This document shows, one piece after another, positions 53,107-60,687 of a DNA stretch of 64,000 nucleotides (position 1 is its first letter; every line of letters begins with the position of its first letter). A program made the position numbers and the translations under genes. The stretch lies in the NCBI RefSeq assembly GCF_013204855.1, contig NZ_JABMKZ010000041.1, forward strand, positions 1 through 64,000, read 5' to 3'. Under the pieces are notes generated by a model. That model made no database searches. It was given only the letters and a program-made list of their open reading frames with translations, and was not told the DNA's origin. Origin of the DNA: Paenibacillus alba. Its GTDB lineage: Bacteria > Bacillota > Bacilli > Paenibacillales > NBRC-103111.

Positions 53107-53189
53107 AACAATCCCTATATATATCATACATTTCACATTCGCAATTCATGCTGCTTTGATAAAGTCCATTTGCTAAATCCTTACAACTA

Positions 53190-53217
53190 AGTATAACGGA
53201 AAATGCTTTCCTTTAAA
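53190..53217 (-). promoter_or_regulatory. Candidate promoter for disA
   Basis: On the minus strand TTTAAA (53212-53217) and TATACT (53190-53195) are 16 bp apart, between the radA-like terminator and the radA remnant. It would let disA be expressed apart from the upstream operon. Confidence 0.45.
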
Positions 53218-53309
53218 AGAATTTGTATACAATGAACGAACAGTTCTCGTTTTCTTAGGTTAACCAGTTTAATTTATAACTAAGTTTGAACTTTTATTAA
53301 CAATCAAAA

Positions 53310-53354
53310 CAAAAAAGCAACCACTCTCTTTTGACTTGTGAGATGGTTACTTTT
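53310..53354 (-). terminator. Terminator after the radA-like gene
   Basis: On the minus strand GTAACCATCTC pairs with GAGAGTGGTTGC (one bulge), followed by TTTTTTG. Confidence 0.8.
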
Positions 53355-53371
53355 GTAATTATTTATATCAA

Positions 53372-54799
53372 TTATTCCTCCTCGTCCCACGGTGCTTTCT
53401 GCTCTTTGCCTTTGGGAGAAGAACCAAATACAGAATGAATGACTTGGCTCAAGGTTTTACAAGGAATTACCTTTATTGTAGAAAACGTAGTTGTGCTTTT
53501 CAAGCCATTGAGCGCAACATAGACACGTTTGAAACCCATTCTTTCAAGTTCTCTAACTCTTACTTCTAGCGTAGGAACTTTCTTTAATTCACCTGTTAAA
53601 CCAATATCGGCGATAAAGACGGTATCATTGGGGATACCTTGATTCTTACAGGAAGATACAATACTCATGATTGCCGCCAAATTGGATGATTGTTCTTTCA
53701 GCCTCATACCGCCAGTTGTTTTCACTACTACATTCTTATCATGAAGTGGCATATTAGCCCTTTGTTCCATAATGCTGATAAGTGTATTAACATGGTCCTT
53801 TTTTAAACACTCGGCAATACGGCTTGGGTATGGCATGAACGTAGTTGAAACCAAGCTTTCTATTTCCAAAATAATAGGTCGTGTACCTTCTTTAACAACG
53901 GTTAACGCACTTCCACTAACCACATCATTCTCGTCTCGTTGTGTCATAAAGAATTCAGAGGGATTATCAATAGGTGTCAGCCCTTGCTCGCCCATTGTGA
54001 AAAATCCAAGCTCCCCTGTGCTGGCATACCGGTTTTTCGTGGAAAACAGCTGTTTTAGCTCCTCTCCCTCTTCTCCTTCAAGAACAAGAACGGCATCCAC
54101 CAAATGTTCTAATGCTCTTAAACCAGCTAATTCGTTATCTTTTGTCATCTGTCCCACCATAATAATGGCTCTTGGTCTTTGCGCATCTTTGGCAACTTTG
54201 AGGAGAGCATTGGCACATTCCATCGTTTGCGTGGGAGAGCCCGGTCTTTGTGGATATTCTTCCAATACAAAAGTTTGAATACTATCTATAATAATAAGAT
54301 CTGGGTCTACTTGATCAATACAACCTAAGACATTATTCAAGCTGTTGTCCGAATAAACCCAAACGTTTTGATGAATATTTTGCAGGACTCGCTCTGCTCT
54401 TCTCTTGATCTGACTGTCACTTTCTTCCCCTGAAGCATACAGTACTTTCAATCCTTGCTTTGCCACATCATCCGATATTTGCAGTAAAAGTGTGGATTTC
54501 CCCGCACCTGGAACAGCCGTAATAATCGTAACAGAATCTTTCACGATTCCTCCACCCATTACACGATTGAATTCATTGTACTTGGTAACAATCCTATCAC
54601 TGTTCTGGGATACGGTATCTGTAAGACGATTAATGATAACATTTTTCTTTTTCGTTATGCCCTTTTGGCCGCCACTAGGAGCATTGATAATATCTTCTTC
54701 TTCAAGAGTGTTCCACTCACGGCAACTATTGCACGAACCTTGCCATTTGGGATGCTCTTGACCACAACTGGTGCACTTATATATGGTTTTCTTTTTCAT
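53372..54799 (-). CDS. Divergent RadA/Sms-like DNA repair ATPase
   Basis: This 475-residue protein has full RadA architecture: an N-terminal zinc finger C9-x2-C12...C23-x2-C26, Walker A PGAGKST (97-103), a DLIIIDSIQT Walker B, the RadA motif KNRYAST (255-261), and a C-terminal Lon-protease-like domain with ADIGLTGELKKV. It differs from typical Bacilli RadA: the P-loop is AVPGAGKS rather than GDPGIGKS, the KNRFGST motif is KNRYAST, and the C-terminus lacks the usual LKGW region. By eye it is more AT-rich than clpC. RadA promotes branch migration of recombination intermediates. The ATG at 54799 is preferred over the GTG at 54811. It occupies the ancestral radA position. Confidence 0.88.
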   Translation of the reverse strand: MKKKTIYKCTSCGQEHPKWQGSCNSCREWNTLEEEDIINAPSGGQKGITKKKNVIINRLTDTVSQNSDRIVTKYNEFNRVMGGGIVKDSVTIITAVPGAGKSTLLLQISDDVAKQGLKVLYASGEESDSQIKRRAERVLQNIHQNVWVYSDNSLNNVLGCIDQVDPDLIIIDSIQTFVLEEYPQRPGSPTQTMECANALLKVAKDAQRPRAIIMVGQMTKDNELAGLRALEHLVDAVLVLEGEEGEELKQLFSTKNRYASTGELGFFTMGEQGLTPIDNPSEFFMTQRDENDVVSGSALTVVKEGTRPIILEIESLVSTTFMPYPSRIAECLKKDHVNTLISIMEQRANMPLHDKNVVVKTTGGMRLKEQSSNLAAIMSIVSSCKNQGIPNDTVFIADIGLTGELKKVPTLEVRVRELERMGFKRVYVALNGLKSTTTFSTIKVIPCKTLSQVIHSVFGSSPKGKEQKAPWDEEE

Positions 54800-54903
54800 A
54801 CTCAGATTCACTTCCCTACATTAATTCAAAAATTTCGTCCAAAATGATCCTACCAAGTAAAGTTTACTATTTTTGTGAAGCCCGTGAAAGGGCTGAAATA
54901 AAT

Positions 54904-54950
54904 AAAAAGCATTTTGCCCACCCAAGCTGGATGGAGCAAAATGCTTCTTT
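54904..54950 (-). terminator. Terminator after clpC
   Basis: On the minus strand GCATTTTGC...GCAAAATGC is followed by TTTTTATTT. It separates the ctsR operon from the radA-like gene. Confidence 0.85.
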
Positions 54951-54957
54951 GCTTTTA

Positions 54958-57399
54958 TTATTTAGCAGCTACGCCTTCGCCTTTCAGGACAACAAGCTCG
55001 CCTTCATTCTCATCAATCGTCAAGGAATCACCTTTGGAGATGTTTCCTCTGAGCAGCTCCTCAGACAAGCGATCTTCAATATGCTTCTGAATCGCTCTGC
55101 GCAGCGGTCTTGCTCCATACGTCGGATCAAATCCTTCTTTGGCTAGGAACAACTTCGCTTTGTCTGTCAGCAAGAAATCAACCTCTTGCTCTTTGAGACG
55201 TTTGCGAAGATCATCCGCCATCAAGCTGACGATTTGGGCAATATGCGTTTCATCCAAGGAATGGAACACGATGGTTTCATCAATCCGGTTAAGGAACTCA
55301 GGACGGAAGCTTTTCTTCAGCTCACCCATCACTTTGTCTTTCATATTCGTATAGTCTCTGCCTGCATCTACCGCGGCGGTAAAGCCCAGGGACGAATTCT
55401 TCTTGATCACATCGGCACCCACATTGGATGTCATAATAATCAATGTGTTGCGGAAATCAACAGTACGCCCTTTGGAGTCTGTTAGACGCCCATCTTCCAA
55501 AACTTGAAGGAGGATGTTGAACACTTCTGGATGTGCTTTCTCGATTTCATCGAGCAGCACGACGGAATATGGCTTACGACGAACCTTCTCGGTAAGTTGG
55601 CCGCCTTCTTCATAGCCCACATAGCCTGGAGGCGCCCCAACGAGTCGGGATGTCGAATGCTTCTCCATGTACTCGGACATATCGATACGTACTACCGCAT
55701 TGTCATCGCCGAATAAAGATTCAGCTAAAGCACGGGCTAATTCCGTTTTACCTACCCCAGTAGGTCCAAGGAAAATGAAGGAGCCCATTGGGCGCTTCGG
55801 ATCCTTAAGGCCTGCTCTGGCGCGGCGGATCGCACGGCTTACCGATTTAACAGCTTCTTCTTGTCCAATGACACGCTCATGAAGAATTTCTTCCATTTTG
55901 AGCAGACGCTCTGTTTCTTCTTCCGCCAGCTTGCTGACCGGAATGCCAGTCCAGCTCGCTACGATCTGAGCGATGTCGTCAGGCGTAACTTCTGTATCCA
56001 AGCGGCCTTGTTTCTCTTTCCAATCGTTCTTCGTCGTATCCAGCTCTTCACGAAGCTTCTGCTCCGTATCGCGAAGACCGGCTGCTTTCTCGAACTCTTG
56101 GCTTTGAACCGCGGCATCCTTCTCCTTGCGAATATCCTCCAGCTTATTCTCAAGCTGTTTCAAGGAAGGCGGTATGGTGTAAGAGCGAAGCCTTACTTTG
56201 GAACTCGCCTCATCAATTAAATCAATCGCTTTATCCGGCAGGAAGCGGTCTGTGATGTAACGATCCGAAAGCTTAACCGCTTCTTGAATCGCAGCATCCG
56301 TGATTTTCACACGGTGATGAGCTTCGTAGCGGTCACGCAACCCATACAGAATTTGAATCGCTTCATCCGGCGATGGTTGATCCACCGTGATCGGCTGGAA
56401 ACGACGCTCAAGCGCAGCATCTTTTTCGATATATTTACGATATTCATCTAACGTTGTAGCACCGATACATTGCAGCTCACCTCTGGCAAGAGCCGGTTTC
56501 AAGATGTTGGAAGCATCAATTGCTCCTTCCGCGCCACCCGCACCGATTAAAGTGTGAAGCTCATCAATGAATAATACGATATTACCCGCTTGGCGAATTT
56601 CGTCCATGATTTTTTTGAGACGATCCTCGAATTCACCGCGATATTTCGTCCCTGCAACTACAGAGCCCATATCGAGGGTCATAACCCTTTTATCCTTCAA
56701 AGTTTCAGGGATCTCATTATTAATAATCTTCTGTGCCAAACCTTCGGCGATCGCTGTTTTACCAACACCAGGCTCACCGATAAGTACGGGATTGTTTTTG
56801 GTTCTGCGGCTTAATACTTGAATCACACGCTCAATTTCTTTGCTGCGTCCGATGACAGGGTCCAAATGACCCTCTTTGGCGTAGGCAGTAAGATCTCTCG
56901 CTAACCCATCTAGTGTAGGCGTGTTTACATTCTGATTATTGCCATGGCTTGGCGAAACCGTCTCGCTGCTGCCTAACAGTTGAAGCACTTGTTGACGCGC
57001 TTTGTTCAAAGAGACGCCCAAGTTATTGAGTACGCGTGCTGCAACTCCTTCGCCTTCGCGAATAAGTCCAAGCAAAATATGTTCAGTCCCCACATAGGTG
57101 TGACCTAATTTTCTAGCTTCATCCATCGATAGCTCGATGACTTTCTTCGCTCTAGGCGTATACGCAATATTGGTAGGCTGTTCTTGTCCTCTGCCAATTA
57201 AAGACTCGACTTCATCTTGAATTTTCTCAAGACCTAAGCCCAGAGCAACGAGTGCTTTGGCAGCAATGCCTTCCCCTTCACGAATAAGACCAAGTAAAAT
57301 GTGCTCAGTGCCAATATTGTTATGCCCTAAGCGAACTGCTTCCTCTTGTGCCAAAGAAAGCACCTTCTGCGCACGTTCTGTAAATCTGCCAAACATCAT
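54958..57399 (-). CDS. clpC: ATP-dependent Clp protease ATPase subunit ClpC
   Basis: This 813-residue AAA+ unfoldase of the ClpCP protease has N-terminal double Clp repeats that bind MecA or phosphoarginine. D1 carries the Walker A GEPGVGKT, then the middle domain with a UVR-like KDAAVQSQEFEKAAGLRD motif, D2 with GPTGVGKTELA, and a ClpP-binding loop near 665-675. The ATG at 57399 has GGAGGTG upstream; a TTG at 57414 falls in the Shine-Dalgarno. It is the last gene of the CtsR-controlled operon. Confidence 0.98.
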   Translation of the reverse strand: MMFGRFTERAQKVLSLAQEEAVRLGHNNIGTEHILLGLIREGEGIAAKALVALGLGLEKIQDEVESLIGRGQEQPTNIAYTPRAKKVIELSMDEARKLGHTYVGTEHILLGLIREGEGVAARVLNNLGVSLNKARQQVLQLLGSSETVSPSHGNNQNVNTPTLDGLARDLTAYAKEGHLDPVIGRSKEIERVIQVLSRRTKNNPVLIGEPGVGKTAIAEGLAQKIINNEIPETLKDKRVMTLDMGSVVAGTKYRGEFEDRLKKIMDEIRQAGNIVLFIDELHTLIGAGGAEGAIDASNILKPALARGELQCIGATTLDEYRKYIEKDAALERRFQPITVDQPSPDEAIQILYGLRDRYEAHHRVKITDAAIQEAVKLSDRYITDRFLPDKAIDLIDEASSKVRLRSYTIPPSLKQLENKLEDIRKEKDAAVQSQEFEKAAGLRDTEQKLREELDTTKNDWKEKQGRLDTEVTPDDIAQIVASWTGIPVSKLAEEETERLLKMEEILHERVIGQEEAVKSVSRAIRRARAGLKDPKRPMGSFIFLGPTGVGKTELARALAESLFGDDNAVVRIDMSEYMEKHSTSRLVGAPPGYVGYEEGGQLTEKVRRKPYSVVLLDEIEKAHPEVFNILLQVLEDGRLTDSKGRTVDFRNTLIIMTSNVGADVIKKNSSLGFTAAVDAGRDYTNMKDKVMGELKKSFRPEFLNRIDETIVFHSLDETHIAQIVSLMADDLRKRLKEQEVDFLLTDKAKLFLAKEGFDPTYGARPLRRAIQKHIEDRLSEELLRGNISKGDSLTIDENEGELVVLKGEGVAAK

Positions 57400-57456
57400 A
57401 GAGAACACCTCCAAAAGTAGTATATCTATGGAAAACCTAAAGGATGAATCTAATGC

Positions 57457-58527
57457 TTAAATTCTACCAAATTTCTCGCGAATCAACTCTGCCCTGCGTA
57501 CATCACGCTCTTCGGCATTTAGTTTCTCACCTGCATATTGCTGCAAGAAACCAGGCTGTGTCATCACCAGAAGCTCATTCAGAACATTCGACGAAACATT
57601 ATTGATGATGCCTAGGTCAATTCCTAGTCTTACATCGGACAAACGCTGCGCCGCTTCCTTAGAGTCAATGATACCTGCATAAGACAGAATCCCAAGCGAA
57701 CGGTTCACACGGTCTATTATCCGCATTCTCGACTCTTGAATCAGTTTATGTCTCGCTGCACGTTCATGCTCTATAATTTGTCTGGCAACGCTGTGCAAAT
57801 TATCAATAATCTCTTCTTCGGATTGTCCAAGTGTAATCTGGTTGGATATTTGGAATAGATTACCTAAAGCTTCGCTGCCTTCCCCATATAATCCTCTAAC
57901 CGTCAACCCAACTTGCGTAACAGCTGATAAAATCCGATTAATTTGTTGGCTGAGCACCAACGCGGGCAAATGCATCATAACGGAGGCACGGATTCCAGTA
58001 CCGACGTTAGTAGGACAGCTTGTTAAGTAGCCCCGCTTTTCATCGTATCCATAATCCAATTGTGTTTCAAAAATATCATCAATTTGATTCGCTAAATCCC
58101 AAACTTCCTTAATCTGAAAACCGGGACATAAGCATTGTATGCGAAGATGATCCTCTTCGTTGATCATAATACTGATGGATTCATTTTCGCTTAAAATAAC
58201 GGCGCCATTCCTGGACTCGTTAGCTAAATTTGGACTGATTAAATGCTTTTCGACAAGAACCATTCGTTCAAGCTCATTGAGTTCAGAGAGAGGAATCAGT
58301 GAGAAATGACTAATCGTCTCCAACTCTTCATTCTCGAGAACCCCAGATAAATGACCAAGTACTTCTTGTGATTGTTGATTGGTAGCTAGCATGGGATATG
58401 GATAGTCTCTAAGGTTGCGTGCAATCCGAATTCGACTGCTGATGACGATATCCGACTCAGGACCTTCACCCTTCATCCATTCGCTCAATGCATCTCCCGT
58501 AAACCGCTGTAATGTCACTGGATTCAC
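57457..58527 (-). CDS. mcsB: Protein-arginine kinase McsB
   Basis: This 356-residue ATP:guanido phosphotransferase homologue phosphorylates arginines, marking proteins for ClpCP and inactivating CtsR. Visible family parts are SDIVISSRIRIARNLRDYPY (about residues 24-43), CLCPGFQIKEVW, and GTGIRASVMMHLPAL with the loop near the active Cys-equivalent region. It follows mcsA by 15 bp. Confidence 0.96.
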   Translation of the reverse strand: MNPVTLQRFTGDALSEWMKGEGPESDIVISSRIRIARNLRDYPYPMLATNQQSQEVLGHLSGVLENEELETISHFSLIPLSELNELERMVLVEKHLISPNLANESRNGAVILSENESISIMINEEDHLRIQCLCPGFQIKEVWDLANQIDDIFETQLDYGYDEKRGYLTSCPTNVGTGIRASVMMHLPALVLSQQINRILSAVTQVGLTVRGLYGEGSEALGNLFQISNQITLGQSEEEIIDNLHSVARQIIEHERAARHKLIQESRMRIIDRVNRSLGILSYAGIIDSKEAAQRLSDVRLGIDLGIINNVSSNVLNELLVMTQPGFLQQYAGEKLNAEERDVRRAELIREKFGRI

Positions 58528-58542
58528 ACCTTCCTGACAAGA

Positions 58543-59055
58543 TCACATACCCGCAATTTTTTTCTCAATGTCTCGAATCTGATCACGAATCTTAGCTGCT
58601 TCTTCAAACTCTTCAGCTTCAATACAGGCCATCATATCCTTCTTGAGCGTATCAATTTCCCGCTTGCATTGGATGATTCCACCGCTTCGCTTCGGTACTT
58701 TCCCGACATGAACGATGTTGCCATGAACCCTTTTGAAGAGAGGATCTAACTTTTCCGAAAAGCTTTGATAGCAGGATCCGCAACCAAAACGACCTAATTT
58801 ACTAAACTGCGAATACGTAAGGCCACAGTTCTCACATCGGATAGCCTGTGACTTCGCCGCGGAGAGAGATGACGGATCGAAATCCAGTAACCCAGATAAC
58901 AGATTATGAATCGAAAAGCCGTTAGACGTTCCCGGTATCATCTCGCCCTTCTCACGAGCGCAATTCTCACAAATGTGGAACTCGTTCTTGTCTCCATTTA
59001 TAATCTTCGTAAAGTGGAGAGTCGCCGGTCGTTTACCGCATTCCTGACAAATCAT
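58543..59055 (-). CDS. mcsA: McsA, activator of McsB
   Basis: This 170-residue protein has N-terminal zinc fingers (CQECG...CENCAREKG and CENCG...CGSCYQ) and a C-terminal UVR domain (KKDMMACIEAEEFEEAAKIR). McsA activates McsB and helps release CtsR during heat or oxidative stress. It follows ctsR by 13 bp. Confidence 0.96.
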   Translation of the reverse strand: MICQECGKRPATLHFTKIINGDKNEFHICENCAREKGEMIPGTSNGFSIHNLLSGLLDFDPSSLSAAKSQAIRCENCGLTYSQFSKLGRFGCGSCYQSFSEKLDPLFKRVHGNIVHVGKVPKRSGGIIQCKREIDTLKKDMMACIEAEEFEEAAKIRDQIRDIEKKIAGM

Positions 59056-59068
59056 TTCGTATGCCTCC

Positions 59069-59530
59069 TCATCTGCTAAGCAAGGATATCAGCATTGCTT
59101 TAAGAATCTTAGCCCGAATTTCGTCGCGCAACGGGAGCTTGAAGGTCAACACATCTCTCGATATCGCTGCCCGAATCAGGTTAGCTTCTCTGGTCGAAAT
59201 ATAGTGACCCTCCTGCAGCTGGTATATCAGTCCTTCTGAGGTGACTTGATCGATATGTGTATGAATCGTGCGAAAAATATGATCTAAAATAGATCCATGA
59301 CTCTTGAGCTCGATCTTCTGAATACGAATGTATCCGCCGCCGCCGCGCTTACTCTCCACAATGTAGCCCTTTTCCAAGGTAAATCGGGTACTGATCACAT
59401 AATTGATTTGGGAAGGTACACACTGGAATTGATCAGCTAAGTCGTTGCGTTGAATTTCGATGGCCCCTTCGGAACTTTGCTGCAGGACATGTTTCAAATA
59501 CTGTTCAATAATTTCTGATACGTTACGCAT
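59069..59530 (-). CDS. ctsR: Class III heat-shock repressor CtsR
   Basis: This 153-residue repressor has an N-terminal winged helix with the beta-wing ESKRGGGGYIRI (about residues 59-70). The tetra-Gly-containing wing is the heat sensor in Bacilli. The ATG at 59530 has GGGAGG 8 bases upstream. It autoregulates the ctsR-mcsA-mcsB-clpC operon through the operator upstream. Confidence 0.96.
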   Translation of the reverse strand: MRNVSEIIEQYLKHVLQQSSEGAIEIQRNDLADQFQCVPSQINYVISTRFTLEKGYIVESKRGGGGYIRIQKIELKSHGSILDHIFRTIHTHIDQVTSEGLIYQLQEGHYISTREANLIRAAISRDVLTFKLPLRDEIRAKILKAMLISLLSR

Positions 59531-59560
59531 CAATTCATCCTCCCAGACTGCTAGAAGTAA

Positions 59561-59593
59561 ATTGACTTTGATTGACTTTGACTTTCTTTGACC
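59561..59593 (-). promoter_or_regulatory. Tandem CtsR operators
   Basis: On the minus strand GGTCAAA-GAA-AGTCAAA (59577-59593) is an exact CtsR heptad pair. It overlaps by one base a second pair, AGTCAAT-CAA-AGTCAAT (59561-59577). They cover the region from the transcription start into the early transcribed region. Confidence 0.85.
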
Positions 59594-59601
59594 TTAACTA
59601 G

Positions 59602-59630
59602 ATTATAATCATTTCCTTTCTTTTTGACAA
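59602..59630 (-). promoter_or_regulatory. ctsR operon promoter (sigma-A)
   Basis: On the minus strand TTGTCA (59625-59630) and consensus TATAAT (59602-59607) are 17 bp apart, directly before the CtsR boxes. Confidence 0.8.
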
Positions 59631-59891
59631 GTACTGCTTCTCACATTGTGCAGCGGCCGCCTTTTCACAGAAATCACAACCTACTCACAGTATTTACAAA
59701 AATACCCCTGCTTAACGTATAGGCTTGTTCCAATTCCTTCTTTTTTTCATGGCCATTCCCAATCCACCGCTGTTGGGGTAGATTTGTGCTTAGTAAACTT
59801 CTACAATGTGTCTATATAAACAAGCGTTTATATTACTGGTATCATTGTCATAATAATGTATGTATTTTTTACTCATAAGGAGGAGATCTAT
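59631..59891 (+). promoter_or_regulatory. Intergenic region with candidate promoter and operator for the YesN-type regulator
   Basis: This 260-bp gap marks the switch from minus-strand core genes to plus-strand sugar genes. TTTATA (59827-59832) and CATAAT (59849-59854), 16 bp apart, may be a promoter. The -35 lies in a perfect inverted repeat ATATAAAC-AAGC-GTTTATAT (59814-59833). AAGGAGG precedes the next ATG. No gene is visible in the gap. Confidence 0.4.
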
Positions 59892-60680
59892 ATGTCTATA
59901 ACGCCGATAAGCGTGCTGATCATTGATGATGAATTGCCGCTAAGACAAGAACTCCGATCTATGCCATGGCCTTCGTTTGGAGCTGAGCTGGTCGGAGAAG
60001 CGGAAAATGGCGAAGAGGCTTTAGAGCTGTGCAAGGCCTTGGAACCTGATCTTGTTATCTCCGATATTACGATGCCCATCATGGATGGATTGGAATTGTT
60101 TCGCATCGTAAAAAAAAAATTTCCACTCATCCAATTTGTGCTGCTAACCTGCCATAGCGATTTTCATTATGCGCAAGAAGCGCTGAAGCTAGGGGCTTTG
60201 GACTACTTTACGAAGCTGTCGTTTGATGAAGAGGATATGAAGACGGCGATTGAAAAGGCGAGAACAGCGATCAGACGTGAAACCGAATTAAGGGATTATG
60301 AGCAGGAACGGACACGCCGGGAGTTGTCCAATCCGCAACAGGCAGGAACACGTGACGAACGGAAGATTCGAAAAGAAGTCAAGCTGGCACAACAAATTAT
60401 TATGAGCAAGCTGGGAGATCCGATTACGCTGACCTCCGTTGCGGATGAGGTTGGGTTGAGCTCGTACTACCTCAGCCGTCTGTTCCGGGAAGAAAGCGGT
60501 GAATCCTTCAACGATTATGTCACTCGCCTGCGCATGGAGAAGGCTGTGAACCTGCTTCAGAACACTCAGCTTAAAGTGTACGAAGTGGCCGAACAGGTAG
60601 GCATTCCCAGTTACCGTTATTTTTCACAGCTTTTCCGAAATTGGACCGGGGTAGCACCAACAGATTATAAAAAGGGTTGA
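59892..60680 (+). CDS. Response regulator with AraC-type output domain (YesN family)
   Basis: This 262-residue regulator has a receiver domain with acidic pair D12-D13, phospho-acceptor D58 (in SDITMP), T86 and K108. A C-terminal AraC/XylS domain at about 165-260 holds two helix-turn-helix motifs: TLTSVADEVGLSSYYLSRLF, and VYEVAEQVGIPS followed by FSQLFRNWTG. The ATG at 59892 has AAGGAGG upstream; the longer frame from 59856 lacks one. Ten consecutive A residues at 60110-60119 encode KKK. The pair with the kinase 7 bp downstream probably senses an extracellular sugar or glycan signal and controls the permease operon. Confidence 0.9.
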   Translation: MSITPISVLIIDDELPLRQELRSMPWPSFGAELVGEAENGEEALELCKALEPDLVISDITMPIMDGLELFRIVKKKFPLIQFVLLTCHSDFHYAQEALKLGALDYFTKLSFDEEDMKTAIEKARTAIRRETELRDYEQERTRRELSNPQQAGTRDERKIRKEVKLAQQIIMSKLGDPITLTSVADEVGLSSYYLSRLFREESGESFNDYVTRLRMEKAVNLLQNTQLKVYEVAEQVGIPSYRYFSQLFRNWTGVAPTDYKKG

Positions 60681-60687
60681 TGACAAT

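Noticed and set aside
52875..53111. 78-residue open frame between disA and the radA-like gene
   Set aside because: It is the wrong frame through the radA remnant; the other frames give recognisable RadA sequence and this one matches nothing.
53231..53252. LexA-like box (GAAC...GTTC) upstream of disA
   Set aside because: The half-sites are 5 bases apart rather than 4 and the flanks do not fit the Bacillus CGAAC-N4-GTTCG consensus.
59856..59891. 12-residue N-terminal extension of the response regulator
   Set aside because: No Shine-Dalgarno before it, while AAGGAGG directly precedes the ATG at 59892.
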